A stretch of DNA of 64,000 bases from Clostridium sp. LS (GCF_002760435.1 NZ_AUUU01000043.1:1-64000), one strand, 5' to 3'; positions 26,917-36,778 are shown, counted from the stretch's first letter. Notes: generated by a model from the letters alone, not told the origin. Translations and numbers: made by a program.

Positions 26917-27885
26917 TTAGTATTCAACTTTTCCCATATATCTTCTTGTATCTAAATCGTGATTTCTAATCTTTGCCAATTCTCCTCTATATACACATAA
27001 GATGCTATAGAATACTATAGGATTGAAGAATTCAACTACTGAACTATCTATTACGCTAATGCCAAGTTCTTTACAATCAACCACTTCAACTTTTGCACCA
27101 TACTTATTTAAGAATTTGAGTGCTCTTTCATCTAATTCTCTAGTTCTACCTTCATTCATTAATAATAAATATAATGTTTCCTTATCAGTTACCTCAAATG
27201 GCCCATGGAAGTATTCACCTGAATGCACCGCTGATGCATTCATCCATTGCATTTCCATTAGTGAGCATATTGAAAATCCATATGCATGTCCATAAGACGC
27301 CCCACTTCCTAATATATATGTTATTGGCTCATCTTTATATTTTTCTGCATATCTTTTTGCTCTTTCTGCAACTAAGCCTTGACCTCTTTTTACAACATCA
27401 TTTACAATCTTTAAACCTTCCATGAATTTGTCATATCCTTCATAGCCTTCTGTTTGATTTAATATTTCAACTGCTATGTTAAGAATAATTGCCATTGGAT
27501 TATCTTCTACGCTTGTGTCATTTCCCCAAACATAAAGTATATTATAATCTGCATGTTTAATTAAATTAGCATCTTTATTATGTGTTAATGTTATAGTTGC
27601 TGCTCCCTTCTCTCTAGCTACTCTTGCAGCTTCAACAGTTTCTGGAGTATTCCCACCATGTGAACATACAATTACAACTGAATTTTCTCCTAAAGATTTT
27701 GGTGTTGCATGAACAAATTCATTACTTGTATACGATAAAACTCTTAATTCTTTTGTTTCACTTTGTAAGAAATATTGTGATGCATACATATCTACTAAAG
27801 ACCCACCACATGCTACTAAAAATACTTCTTTTATTCCATTTTCTTTACCTGCTATAATTTTTCCTACGATTTCTCTAATGTTCAT
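26917..27885 (-). CDS. frlB: Fructoselysine-6-phosphate deglycase-like SIS-domain protein
   Basis: 322 residues with two SIS (sugar isomerase) domains. The first includes EVFLVACGGSLVDMYASQYFL (near 19-39) and VIVCSHGGNTPETVEAARVAREKGA; the second includes ITYILGSGASYGHAYGFSICSLMEMQWM and the catalytic-region HSGEYFHGPFEV. FrlB splits phosphorylated fructoselysine into glucose 6-phosphate and lysine. The start ATG has an AGGAGG-type site. It lies between the YfcC carrier and the kinase in one operon. Confidence 0.87.
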   Translation of the reverse strand: MNIREIVGKIIAGKENGIKEVFLVACGGSLVDMYASQYFLQSETKELRVLSYTSNEFVHATPKSLGENSVVIVCSHGGNTPETVEAARVAREKGAATITLTHNKDANLIKHADYNILYVWGNDTSVEDNPMAIILNIAVEILNQTEGYEGYDKFMEGLKIVNDVVKRGQGLVAERAKRYAEKYKDEPITYILGSGASYGHAYGFSICSLMEMQWMNASAVHSGEYFHGPFEVTDKETLYLLLMNEGRTRELDERALKFLNKYGAKVEVVDCKELGISVIDSSVVEFFNPIVFYSILCVYRGELAKIRNHDLDTRRYMGKVEY

Positions 27886-27956
27886 TTTTATTCCTCCTAA
27901 TATTTTAAAATTATATGTTTAAATCATTTTATGATTTTTTACTATTTGTCTTTTTA

Positions 27957-29390
27957 CTACATTGGTAAATATGCTGATATTGCACAAAATACTGCTGCAG
28001 TTATTTCTAATACAATCACTATTTTTGCTACTGATTTTATCCATTTAGAAAGACTGATTCTTCCAATTCCAAGTGCAGCCATTAAAACCCCACCAGTTGG
28101 TGATATCATATTAGTTAAACCATTTCCAGCTTGATAAGTAGTAACAATTGCTTCTTTATTAACATGTATTAAATCTCCAAGTGGAGCCATAAGAGGCATT
28201 GTTAAAGCGGCCTGACCTGATGATGATGGAACAAATAATGCTATGATATTTTGTACAAAAAGCATTATTGTTGTAAATACTGCTACTGGCATTCCTTTTA
28301 AGCTATTTGCTAATGTATTTAAAATAGTATCAATTATCATACCATCTTCAGCGATTACAAGTATTGCACTTGCAATTCCTATTATTACTGCTGGGTATGC
28401 AAAATCTTTACATCCTTCTACAAAAGTTTCAGCCATTTCTTTTTCTGAAAACTTAGCAACAATACCTGAGAATAAACCAAGCATAAGAAAAATTGCTGCA
28501 ATTTCATTCATATAAAATCCTTTTTCAAGTAAGCCCCAAATCATTATTCCCATACTCACTGCAAAACCAACAAGTATAATCTTGTGCCTGCCTGTAAACT
28601 CAACTTTATCTAAAGATTCTCTATTGGCTAAAAAGAACTCTCTATTTTTTAAATCATCTTCATAAACCAAAGATTTTTCAGGATTACTTTTTACCTTCTT
28701 TGCATATAACAATACAAAAGTTATTGTAATTATCATGTAAACAATGAATTGTATTGTTCTAAACCACAACTGTGGATTTCCTTGTATTCCTGCCACTCCT
28801 TGAGCAACAAGTACCGAAAATGGATTTAGTGTTGCCCCAACATATCCAACTTGTGATGCTAAAAATATCATCATAATAGCTGTAAGCGAATCGTATCCAA
28901 AACTCATCATCAGTGGTATAAACACCATATAAAATGGTATTGTTTCTTCACTAGTTCCTATTACTGATCCACCAATTCCAATAAGGGTCATCATAAGTAC
29001 TATAATTATTTTTTCTTTTCCTTGAAATCTTCTTGCTACAACAGAAACTCCTGAATCTATTGCTCCTGTTTTCATTAATATAGAAAATGAACCTCCTAAT
29101 ACAAAGATAAATGCTATTACTTCCACTGATCTTTGTATCCCTTTACTCGGAGCCATTAATACATCAAAGGGACCTTGTCTTAAATCAGTTCCATCTTCAC
29201 TAACTTTTGGTACAGACTCATATGTGTCTGGTACTATAACACTTTTTGTCATTCCCGATAAAACCTGATCTTGTTTTTGAAATTGTCCACTAGGTATAAT
29301 CCATGTTAATATTGCTATTAAGATTATTAACCCAAAGAGTAAAGTATAAGTATGTGGCATTTTTAATTTTCTATTAAACAAATTAATCAC
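27957..29390 (-). CDS. YfcC-family (C4-dicarboxylate carrier-like) membrane transporter
   Basis: 477 residues, about twelve membrane segments. The N-terminal MPHTYTLLFGLIILIAILTWIIPSGQF and the conserved GTSEETIPFYMVFIPLMMSFGYDS and PSSSGQAALTMPLMAPLGDL blocks place it in the YfcC/AbgT-like carrier family (COG1288). Such carriers are thought to move amino-acid or peptide-like substrates. As the first gene in front of frlB-frlD it is the likely uptake route for an Amadori compound, replacing the FrlA permease of E. coli. Its promoter carries the palindromic operator at 29500-29529. Confidence 0.82.
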   Translation of the reverse strand: MINLFNRKLKMPHTYTLLFGLIILIAILTWIIPSGQFQKQDQVLSGMTKSVIVPDTYESVPKVSEDGTDLRQGPFDVLMAPSKGIQRSVEVIAFIFVLGGSFSILMKTGAIDSGVSVVARRFQGKEKIIIVLMMTLIGIGGSVIGTSEETIPFYMVFIPLMMSFGYDSLTAIMMIFLASQVGYVGATLNPFSVLVAQGVAGIQGNPQLWFRTIQFIVYMIITITFVLLYAKKVKSNPEKSLVYEDDLKNREFFLANRESLDKVEFTGRHKIILVGFAVSMGIMIWGLLEKGFYMNEIAAIFLMLGLFSGIVAKFSEKEMAETFVEGCKDFAYPAVIIGIASAILVIAEDGMIIDTILNTLANSLKGMPVAVFTTIMLFVQNIIALFVPSSSGQAALTMPLMAPLGDLIHVNKEAIVTTYQAGNGLTNMISPTGGVLMAALGIGRISLSKWIKSVAKIVIVLEITAAVFCAISAYLPM

Positions 29391-29499
29391 TCCTATTAAT
29401 AGTTAATTTATATCCTTGAACTTTGTGTCGTTATCTTGTATTAACTTAACTTATATGATTGCCTATAACTTTTAACTTAAACCTTACTTCGACTCCTAT

Positions 29500-29540
29500 C
29501 TAATAATACGTATTATAACGTATTATTAGATGTAATGCAA
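29500..29540 (-). promoter_or_regulatory. Promoter and GntR-type operator of the yfcC-frlB-frlD operon
   Basis: TTGCAT (29535-29540) and TATAAT (29512-29517), spacer 17 bp, on the minus strand. A perfect inverted repeat, CTAATAATACG and CGTATTATTAG separated by 8 bp (29500-29529), covers the -10 box, so a bound regulator would block the polymerase. The motif AATACGTATT recurs at the SBP promoter (34558-34572). Confidence 0.75.
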
Positions 29541-29613
29541 CTTATTTAGCTTTCACAAGCTCGAGTATTTATTTTCAAGTTAAATGTTAGTTAATCGGTA
29601 ATATTATCAAACT

Positions 29614-30444
29614 TTAGATAAACTTTTCAAACGATTTCATATTGCGTATATCATGTGATGCTGGATCCTTAAAATAATTAAAATCTGTAATTTCCTGACC
29701 TAAATATCCTTTATACCCATTATCCTTTAAAGTCTTTAGAAAACTCTCCTGATCATACTTACCATCACCCCAAATTAAGTGTCCATACGGATTTCCATCA
29801 ACAAAATGAGTGTGTATTATATTATTCTTAAATACATCAAACCATTGCTGAATCGTTTCTCCCGCTACTCCCATTGCTATGGTATCGATCATTACTTTTA
29901 AATTGGGGTGATTTATTTCATCGAACATTCTTTTTGCATCATTAAGAGTAATTACAAGTTGTGATTCTTCTGGTCTTAAGGATTCCATTGCTAGTTTTAT
30001 CCCTTCTTTCCTCGCAACATCTGCTAACCTTGAAAGCATATTTGATGAACGCTTCCAGGCCTCTTCTCTATCTTCATTTAGATAACCCCATCCAGAGTTT
30101 ATAGCCATAATTTCACAATCTAATTCTCCAGCCACTTTTATTGCATTGCTAAAATACTTAAAACTCTTTTCAAAAAGTTCAGGTTCTTTAGCCGCAAATT
30201 GATATTGATAAGTGCAATTTTCTGGAGTTAAAATCTTAACGTTCAATCCCCTTGATTCAATTTTTTTCTTTATAATCTTACAATCACTATATGTCATAGA
30301 ATCAAGGAAAAAATGAGGTACTCCTGGCCATAGTTCAATAGTCTTAATCCCAGCTTTAACTTGAGCATCTAAAAAATAATCTAATGAATAGAACAGATAA
30401 TGAATATTCATTCCTGCTATTTGTTCCCTAGTTATAAGACCCAT
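29614..30444 (-). CDS. frlC: Sugar phosphate isomerase/epimerase, FrlC-like
   Basis: 276 residues of the xylose-isomerase-like TIM-barrel family (AP endonuclease 2 fold). Metal-site segments include AMESLRPEESQLV (Glu near 153), VMIDTIAMGVAGET, HTHFVDGNPYGHLIWGDG and YLGQEITDF (last Glu). FrlC interconverts fructoselysine and psicoselysine. It is the last gene of the operon that starts at the amino-acid-type binding protein, and starts about 20 bp after the amidohydrolase. A different isomerase substrate is possible. Confidence 0.75.
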   Translation of the reverse strand: MGLITREQIAGMNIHYLFYSLDYFLDAQVKAGIKTIELWPGVPHFFLDSMTYSDCKIIKKKIESRGLNVKILTPENCTYQYQFAAKEPELFEKSFKYFSNAIKVAGELDCEIMAINSGWGYLNEDREEAWKRSSNMLSRLADVARKEGIKLAMESLRPEESQLVITLNDAKRMFDEINHPNLKVMIDTIAMGVAGETIQQWFDVFKNNIIHTHFVDGNPYGHLIWGDGKYDQESFLKTLKDNGYKGYLGQEITDFNYFKDPASHDIRNMKSFEKFI

Positions 30445-30465
30445 ATAATACTCCCCCTCAAACCC

Positions 30466-32025
30466 TTAAAGTTTATTATACACAATTTTACCATCAACAA
30501 TAGTTAAGCAAATTTCTACATCTTTCATTTCTTCCACTGGAGTTTCAAATATATTTCTATTTAGAACAGCAATATCCGCTAATTTTCCTACTTCCAAGGT
30601 TCCTAACTTATCTTCAAATCCACAATTATACTGGCCACCTATTGTCCATGCTTTTAGTAGTTCTACAATAGACATAGTGTTTTGCTTATTATACGGATCT
30701 TTACCATCTGCAAAATATCCACCGCAAGCATGATATATAGATTCCGGTATATTAGTTATCATAAGTGGTAAGTCTGTTCCACAAGATACAACTACACCAC
30801 TGTCTAGCATTTTTCTACGATTCCAAAAGTATTTCCCACGTTCAAGTCCTACATTTTTTTCTATCATTTCTTTTGTTTCATCTTCTAAATCTAATGACAT
30901 TATTTGTGGATAAATTTCTGCTATTATACCTAGCTTACCCATTCTTTCCAGATCATCTGGATGTGTAAATTCCATATCCGTAATTGCATGTCTGTTAATA
31001 CACTTTCCTTGGCCTCGTTTACATTTCTCATAAATATTTAAAACCTTATGAACTGCCCCATCACCTTGCGCATGAAGGGAATATCTAAAATTGTGTTCAT
31101 CAGCTAATAAAACTTCTTTTTCAATTAGATCATAATCAATATCTATGATACAATTTACATTTTCCAAACATTCATACGGTTTGAGTAAATCTGCTTTTAA
31201 ACTTGCAACTGTGCCATCTGTCATCCTATTAAATCCTGAAAACCTAATGAAATCGCTACTGAACTTTTCCCTCATTTTTAGTCCATATGGAATATTAATT
31301 CCTTGTCCAACTGGCTGAGACATAAATGAAATTCTAAGGGATAACAGATTATTTTTTTCTACTTCTTCTAAGTAATCTGTAAATCCATAATAGTCGTCAA
31401 ATCCCATTTCTTTTACAGCCGTAACTCCTCTGCTATTCATCATTTGCATATAATCTTTAAATTGCTTGTCTATAAAGTTTCTATCATTCAAATATTCTCT
31501 CATTATCCTCCAATAGGCTTCTGGATAACATTCATCTGGAGTAAATTTATAAACTTCAATTGCTTTTGTATTCATAAGGCAAGTATCTCTATTATTAGAA
31601 AAAACAATGACTCTTCTATTTATAAATATTTCATCTAACTTTTCTACTGCAGTTAAGCTTTTAAAAGCTTCTGGGTTCCAGCCATGCCCAAAAATTGTAG
31701 CATTATTATCAAGTGTACTTTCATATTTTTTTAGAATTTCTATGCATTCATCTATTGAACTTGCTTTACTAACATCAACCCCAATATTAAAAATTATATA
31801 TCCAGTGAAAAATGTATGGGTATCTACAAATCCAGGACTAATAACGTTTTCACCAAGATCAATAAAATTCGTCTTATTAGATAATAACTCTTTATAACCA
31901 TCTCCTTCTTCAACCGCAACAATTTTATTACCAGAAATAGCAACATATCCATTAATTATCTTATCTGATATTCCTGTAAAGATATTATTTGATTTTAAAA
32001 TTATATCGATATTATTTTTAATCAT
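30466..32025 (-). CDS. YtcJ-like amidohydrolase
   Basis: 519-residue amidohydrolase 3 family protein. VISPGFVDTHTFFTGYI holds the first metal-site region (His-x-Thr here, where HxH is common). The second region is RYSLHAQGDGAVHKVLNIYEKC, followed by VSCGTDLPLMITNI with the catalytic Asp; GTLEVGKLADIAVLNRNIF closes the sandwich domain. It hydrolyses an amide or related bond; the substrate is unknown. In an operon with an amino-acid-type importer and FrlC it may deacylate an N-substituted amino acid. Start at ATG 32025, with AAGGAGG 7 bp upstream. Confidence 0.78.
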   Translation of the reverse strand: MIKNNIDIILKSNNIFTGISDKIINGYVAISGNKIVAVEEGDGYKELLSNKTNFIDLGENVISPGFVDTHTFFTGYIIFNIGVDVSKASSIDECIEILKKYESTLDNNATIFGHGWNPEAFKSLTAVEKLDEIFINRRVIVFSNNRDTCLMNTKAIEVYKFTPDECYPEAYWRIMREYLNDRNFIDKQFKDYMQMMNSRGVTAVKEMGFDDYYGFTDYLEEVEKNNLLSLRISFMSQPVGQGINIPYGLKMREKFSSDFIRFSGFNRMTDGTVASLKADLLKPYECLENVNCIIDIDYDLIEKEVLLADEHNFRYSLHAQGDGAVHKVLNIYEKCKRGQGKCINRHAITDMEFTHPDDLERMGKLGIIAEIYPQIMSLDLEDETKEMIEKNVGLERGKYFWNRRKMLDSGVVVSCGTDLPLMITNIPESIYHACGGYFADGKDPYNKQNTMSIVELLKAWTIGGQYNCGFEDKLGTLEVGKLADIAVLNRNIFETPVEEMKDVEICLTIVDGKIVYNKL

Positions 32026-32057
32026 TACTACACCTCCTTGATACATACTATAACATT

Positions 32058-32071
32058 ATATAACGTTATAT
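32058..32071. promoter_or_regulatory. Perfect 14-bp palindrome upstream of the amidohydrolase gene
   Basis: ATATAACGTTATAT lies in the 107-bp gap between the ABC ATPase and the amidohydrolase. It has the central ACGT of the other two frl operators but different flanks, so it may be a third, weaker GntR site. Confidence 0.35.
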
Positions 32072-32132
32072 GCAATAGTTATATGAAAATTTTATTAAAA
32101 ATAATGCTGATTCTCTTAAAATGCCCTGTTTA

Positions 32133-32855
32133 TCAAAGAACCTTTGATAAAAAATCTTTAGTCCTTAATTTTTTAGGATTATTAAATATTTCTATTGGAC
32201 TTCCTCTCTCTATAACCTTTCCTCCATCCATAAATATTATTCTATCTCCTACTTCTCTGGCAAATCCTATTTCGTGGGTTACAATCACCATTGTCATTCC
32301 TTCTTTTGCAAGCTTCTTTATAACGCTTAATACTTCTCCAACCATTTCTGGGTCCAAAGCGGAAGTTGGTTCATCAAATAGTATAACCTCTGGTTCCATT
32401 GCCAAAGCTCTTGCTATTGCAATTCTTTGCTTTTGTCCACCCGAAAGTGATGCTGGGTAACAATCAGCCTTTTCTAATAATCCAACTTTACCAAGAAGTT
32501 CATATGCTTTATCCTTTGCTTCAGCTTTCGAAATATTTTTTACTTTAATTGGTGCTAAACAGATATTTTCGCATACAGTTTTATGAGGAAATAAATTAAA
32601 TTGCTGAAATACCATCCCCATTTTTTCTCTAATTTTATTTATGTCACTAGATTTTGATACAAGGTTCTTTCCTTCAAAAATAATTTCTCCCGATGTAGGC
32701 ATTTCCAATAAATTAAGGCATCTTAGCAACGTACTTTTTCCTGATCCTGATGGACCAATAATTACAACTACTTCTCCTCTTGAAATATACTCATCAATAC
32801 CATTTAAAACTTCACTTTGTCCAAAGCTCTTGTATAAATTTTTAACGAATATCAC
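32133..32855 (-). CDS. Polar amino-acid ABC transporter ATP-binding protein (GlnQ-like)
   Basis: 240 residues. Walker [19 protein letters not shown] (near 33-50), the Q-loop [16 protein letters not shown], signature [19 protein letters not shown], Walker [21 protein letters not shown] and THE switch region are all typical of the GlnQ subfamily. It overlaps the permease gene by 14 bp, giving translational coupling. It powers import of the ligand captured by the lipoprotein at 33621-34451. Confidence 0.9.
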   Translation of the reverse strand: MIFVKNLYKSFGQSEVLNGIDEYISRGEVVVIIGPSGSGKSTLLRCLNLLEMPTSGEIIFEGKNLVSKSSDINKIREKMGMVFQQFNLFPHKTVCENICLAPIKVKNISKAEAKDKAYELLGKVGLLEKADCYPASLSGGQKQRIAIARALAMEPEVILFDEPTSALDPEMVGEVLSVIKKLAKEGMTMVIVTHEIGFAREVGDRIIFMDGGKVIERGSPIEIFNNPKKLRTKDFLSKVL

Positions 32856-33501
32856 TTTTCTTCATTTTCCTCTCTAAAATAATTAATCCTCTTGTCATAG
32901 CAAACGTTAATATAAAATAAATAACAGCTGCAACTATTATCGGCTCTAGTCCTAAAGCAGTATTTCCTCTCACTATTCCAGCATTGTACATTAATTCTGC
33001 GACTCCAATAACTGAAACCATAGATGAATCTTTAATAATTGCAATAAACTCGTTTCCTAATGCAGGCAAAACATTCTTAAATGCTTGTGGAATTACAATT
33101 TCAAACATTGCCATTCTTTTATTCATTCCCAAGCTTCTAGCTGCTTCACTCTGCCCCTTATCAACTGCATTAATTCCAGCTCTTATAATTTCAGATACAT
33201 AAGCACCTGAATTTAAAGATAGCGCAACAGCACCTACAACTATATCAGCTAAACCTATATTTATTAATTTAGGTAATCCTATATAAATTATATATATTTG
33301 CACTAAAATAGGAGTTCCCCGTATGAATTCAACATATGTAGATGCTAAAAATCGTATAATTTTAATTTCAGATCTTTTTAAAAGAGTTAGTCCTAACCCA
33401 ATGATTGTCCCAAATACTATTGCAAAGAAAGCTAATTCTATTGTTGTGTATGTACCTTTTAAAAAATATTCATAGTACCTTTTTAGAAATATAAAATTCA
33501 A
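32842..33501 (-). CDS. Polar amino-acid ABC transporter permease
   Basis: 219 residues, His/Glu/Gln/Arg permease family. [20 protein letters not shown] is the conserved N-terminal block; the EAA loop reads [42 protein letters not shown]. About five membrane helices. A homodimer probably forms the channel, as no second permease is present. Confidence 0.9.
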   Translation of the reverse strand: MNFIFLKRYYEYFLKGTYTTIELAFFAIVFGTIIGLGLTLLKRSEIKIIRFLASTYVEFIRGTPILVQIYIIYIGLPKLINIGLADIVVGAVALSLNSGAYVSEIIRAGINAVDKGQSEAARSLGMNKRMAMFEIVIPQAFKNVLPALGNEFIAIIKDSSMVSVIGVAELMYNAGIVRGNTALGLEPIIVAAVIYFILTFAMTRGLIILERKMKKSDIR

Positions 33502-33620
33502 AAGTATCCTCCTTTTACTTTAAATAATAATTATAAAATTATTGATGTAAAATATATTCATACCTTACATCAATAATTTATGTATATAATTTAATTATTG
33601 TATTTAAGTTAATATGAATG

Positions 33621-34451
33621 CTAATCCATTAATTTATTTGCTTCAACAACAAATTCATCAATTTTTCCTTCATCTTTTAATCTTTTTATTGTTTTGTTAA
33701 TTTCTGCTTGTAAATCTGTTGAACCTTTTCTCATTGCAATAGCAGCCCCATCTTCTTTTGCTTCAATAGTCACTGAAGTTAATGCAATATCATTATTTTT
33801 TTCACAATTAAACTTAGCAACAGGCGAATCAAGCAATATTGCATCTACCTTTTTGTTTTTCAGATCTAACACTAAATCAGTAGCCTTTCCTAATCCTTTT
33901 ACCTCTGCATCTGGAAGATTATCTTTTACTAATGTCTCTTGAACCGATCCCTTTTGAACTCCAATTTTCTTGTTTTTTAAATCATCCATTGATTTTATTG
34001 AAGTTTCGTCGCCTTTTCTAACAATAAATATATTCTTCTCTTTATTGTATATATCAGAAAAATCTGCATTTTCTCTTCTTTCATCAGTCGGATTCATTGC
34101 CGCAAATACTACATCTGATTTTCCTGCTTGAAGTGATACTAAAAGTCCATCAAAATCCATATCTTTTACTTCAAGTTCTACTCCTAAGTCCTTTGCAACT
34201 TCTTGAGCAATGCTGACATCAATTCCAACTATTTGATCTTTTCCATCTATTTGCTTATGAAATTCATATGGTGGATAGTCAGCGCTTGTCCCAATCACAA
34301 TTTTACCTTTTGACTTTATGTCACTTAATGACGAGGATTTTACTTCGGAATTTTTACTAGAATTACTGCTATTGCTACATCCTATAATTCCAATTGCCAT
34401 ACTGCTAATTGCTACAAATACTATTAACTCTTTTAATACATTTTTTTTCAT
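33621..34451 (-). CDS. Amino-acid ABC transporter substrate-binding lipoprotein
   Basis: 276 residues. Lipoprotein signal with IIGC (Cys near 25), a Ser/Asn-rich linker, then a type II periplasmic-binding fold: GKIVIGTSADYPPYEFH (near 50-66), VGIDVSIAQEVAKDLGVELEVKDMDFDGLLVSLQAGKSDVVFAAMNPTDER and KKIGVQKGSVQE. This is the cluster 3 polar amino-acid binder. It is the first gene of a five-gene operon ending in frlC; context suggests fructosyl-amino acids or the released amino acids as ligand. Confidence 0.88.
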   Translation of the reverse strand: MKKNVLKELIVFVAISSMAIGIIGCSNSSNSSKNSEVKSSSLSDIKSKGKIVIGTSADYPPYEFHKQIDGKDQIVGIDVSIAQEVAKDLGVELEVKDMDFDGLLVSLQAGKSDVVFAAMNPTDERRENADFSDIYNKEKNIFIVRKGDETSIKSMDDLKNKKIGVQKGSVQETLVKDNLPDAEVKGLGKATDLVLDLKNKKVDAILLDSPVAKFNCEKNNDIALTSVTIEAKEDGAAIAMRKGSTDLQAEINKTIKRLKDEGKIDEFVVEANKLMD

Positions 34452-34510
34452 ATTTTTCCCCCTTTAATATTTTAGTTAAATTTAATATTAGTATTTTTAC
34501 TACTAATTGA

Positions 34511-34572
34511 ATAATATTGCTATACTATTAAAAAGTCAATACATTATAATAATGTTCTAATACGTATTATTA
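34511..34572 (-). promoter_or_regulatory. Promoter and upstream operator of the frl importer operon
   Basis: TTGACT (34534-34539) and TATTAT (34511-34516), spacer 17 bp. TAATACGTATTATTA at 34558-34572 repeats the operator seen at 29500-29529 but sits about 20 bp upstream of the -35 box, a position more typical of activation or a distal repression site. Confidence 0.65.
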
Positions 34573-34789
34573 AGTATCTTCGATTTATAATTTGTTTTTA
34601 CAATAAAATCTTGCTTCTCTTTTATCTTAAGATATAAATTTTTCCCTAAAATTAAACTACTTATAAAATTGTAATCAACTCTAGCCCTATACTGACTTTA
34701 TCATTTAATTTATCTAAATATATTAATTAGAGCGCTTAATATTTAGTAATAAAAATAAGGTTTGCCATAATTTTGACACAACAAGGTCT

Positions 34790-34899
34790 TATAATTAACT
34801 CATAAGTTGATTTAATGTTTTTCATAAATATTTATCCATCTAAAATATAGAAATAAAGAGTACCATGCTTAATTCCCCCTTAGCATGGTACTCTTTATT
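34790..34899 (+). ncRNA. Candidate small RNA, copy B
   Basis: TTGCCA...TTGACA (34762-34778), 11 bp, then TATAAT (34790-34795), 22 bp, then TTTTTCATAAATATTTATCC. The predicted ~100-nt transcript ends in an 18-bp perfect stem (34852-34869 / 34882-34899) with loop TAATTCCCCCTT. It converges on the ABC exporter gene, whose stop is 9 bp away, and the hairpin can terminate that gene too. No ORF of note lies inside. Confidence 0.55.
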
Positions 34900-34907
34900 G
34901 TTTAGTT

Positions 34908-36773
34908 CTATATATCAGACAATTTCTCTTTATTCAACCTTCCCATTTGACTAATTACCATATTATAATATTGTCCCTTTTTATCCATTAAACTTTTATG
35001 GTTTCCACTTTCCAATATTTTTCCCCCACCAATTAACATAATGTGATCTGCATCTCTAATCGTAGATAAACGGTGTGCAATTAAAAAACTTGTACGGTTT
35101 TTCATTAATCTTAGTAATGCATGCTGAATATCTTTCTCAGTCTTTGTATCAACACTGCTTGTTGCTTCATCTAAAATTAGAATAGGACTGTCGCATAATA
35201 CTGCCCTGGCAATTGATATAAGCTGACGTTGTCCCTGACTTAAATTATCCGTAACTCCGGACACCATTGTATAGTACCCTTTTGGAAGTTTATCAATAAA
35301 ATCATGAGCATGAGCTATTTTAGCTGCCTTTATTACTTCTTCATCAGTTGCATCCTTTTGTGAATATCGAATGTTATCCATAATTGTTCCTGTAAAAAGA
35401 CAAGTGTCTTGCAACACTACTGAAAAACACTTTCTGAGGCTGCTCCGTTTTATATTAATAATTGGCTCTTTATCAATTAAAATTCTTCCGCTATCTACAT
35501 CATAAAAGCGAGTCAAAAGATTTACAATTGTAGTTTTTCCAGCACCAGTTTCTCCTACTAAAGCAACTGTTTCCCCAGGGTTTACTTTAAAGTTTACATC
35601 TTTCAGTATAGGTGTAGACTTGTTGTATGAAAAACATACATTTTCGAATATTACTTCTCCCTTTGGGTTTTCTACTTGGATAGCATTTTCTATATCGGCA
35701 CTTTCCTCTTCGCTATCTAAAATTTCAAAAACACGTTCTGCACCGGCAAGTGCTGACTGAATTGTATTAAACATGCCAGCTATAGCATTTAGTGGCTGAG
35801 AAAATTGTTTTGAATAGCTCAAAAAACTTACAACAGTTCCAATTGATAAACCATATCCTACTGATAATACTCCTCCAACAATGGCAACAACTGCAAATAT
35901 AAAATTATTAATAACATTCATAAGAGGCATCATATATCCAGACCATATTTGTGCCTTGTTACTGCTTTCATATAATTTTTCATTAATTTCTGCAAACTGC
36001 TTTAAAACATCCTCCTGCTTACCAAAGGCCTTTACCATTTTTAATCCTAATATATTTTCCTCAATTACACCATTAAGTGAACCAAGGCTTCGCTGCTGTG
36101 CTAAAAAGTAGGCGCGGCCTTTTGACGCAATTACACGTGTTAAAAGCGTAACAAGAGGAATGCATAATAAAACAACCGCTGTTAGAGGTACATTTAATGC
36201 AACCATAACAACAAAAGAACCAATAAGAGTTAAAATACTTGATATTAATTGTGTGGTTGTTTGTGCAATTGTTGAACTAATATTATCTACATCATTCGTA
36301 ATTCTACTCATCGTGTCACCATGAGATCTTGTATCATAGAATTTTAATGGTAGTTTTTGCATCTTTTCAAAAAATTGTGTACGTATTACATATACAAGTT
36401 TTTGTGAAACCCTAAGCATAATAACCCCATTTAAACATGAAATCAGCCAATTGATTACATACAAGGCTAAGATAATACTTAAAAGCATTAAAAGATTTTT
36501 TGTATCCACTGTTCTAGTTGAAACTTTAAAGGTATCAAAAGTTTTTCCCACAAAATAAGGAATGGCAACAGAAATTGCTGAAGAAATAATTGTAAAAATT
36601 ACAGCCACAAAGATAGTTTTAGCCCAGCGCATATATATTTTTATAATACGCAATAACGTGCCTTTTGTATTCTTAGGTTTAGCAGTTGGTGCAAATCTAT
36701 TTCCACCTCTGTCAACTGGTCTTCCTCCAATGGCTGGCATTTTTACTTCACCCTTTGAAAATCGCTCCGACAT
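34908..36773 (-). CDS. ABC exporter subunit 2 (multidrug/peptide type, half transporter)
   Basis: 621 residues. A basic, Pro/Gly-rich N-terminal tail (1-40), a six-helix membrane domain (about 45-350) and an ABC domain. Walker A GETGAGKTT (near 405), Q-loop, a signature that reads NLSQGQRQLISIARA, Walker B PILILDEATSSVDTKTE and H-loop IAHRLSTIRDAD. With the adjacent 572-residue subunit it forms a heterodimeric exporter of the LmrCD/YfiBC type; here Walker B ends in the catalytic Glu. Its start codon follows the partner's stop by 5 bp. Confidence 0.88.
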   Translation of the reverse strand: MSERFSKGEVKMPAIGGRPVDRGGNRFAPTAKPKNTKGTLLRIIKIYMRWAKTIFVAVIFTIISSAISVAIPYFVGKTFDTFKVSTRTVDTKNLLMLLSIILALYVINWLISCLNGVIMLRVSQKLVYVIRTQFFEKMQKLPLKFYDTRSHGDTMSRITNDVDNISSTIAQTTTQLISSILTLIGSFVVMVALNVPLTAVVLLCIPLVTLLTRVIASKGRAYFLAQQRSLGSLNGVIEENILGLKMVKAFGKQEDVLKQFAEINEKLYESSNKAQIWSGYMMPLMNVINNFIFAVVAIVGGVLSVGYGLSIGTVVSFLSYSKQFSQPLNAIAGMFNTIQSALAGAERVFEILDSEEESADIENAIQVENPKGEVIFENVCFSYNKSTPILKDVNFKVNPGETVALVGETGAGKTTIVNLLTRFYDVDSGRILIDKEPIINIKRSSLRKCFSVVLQDTCLFTGTIMDNIRYSQKDATDEEVIKAAKIAHAHDFIDKLPKGYYTMVSGVTDNLSQGQRQLISIARAVLCDSPILILDEATSSVDTKTEKDIQHALLRLMKNRTSFLIAHRLSTIRDADHIMLIGGGKILESGNHKSLMDKKGQYYNMVISQMGRLNKEKLSDI

Positions 36774-36778
36774 ATTTC

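Noticed and set aside
34773..34795. TTGACA-TATAAT in the small-RNA copies as an ordinary sigma-A promoter pair
   Set aside because: The spacer is 11 bp in all three copies, far from the 16-18 bp needed, so the TTGACA was treated as part of a dyad.
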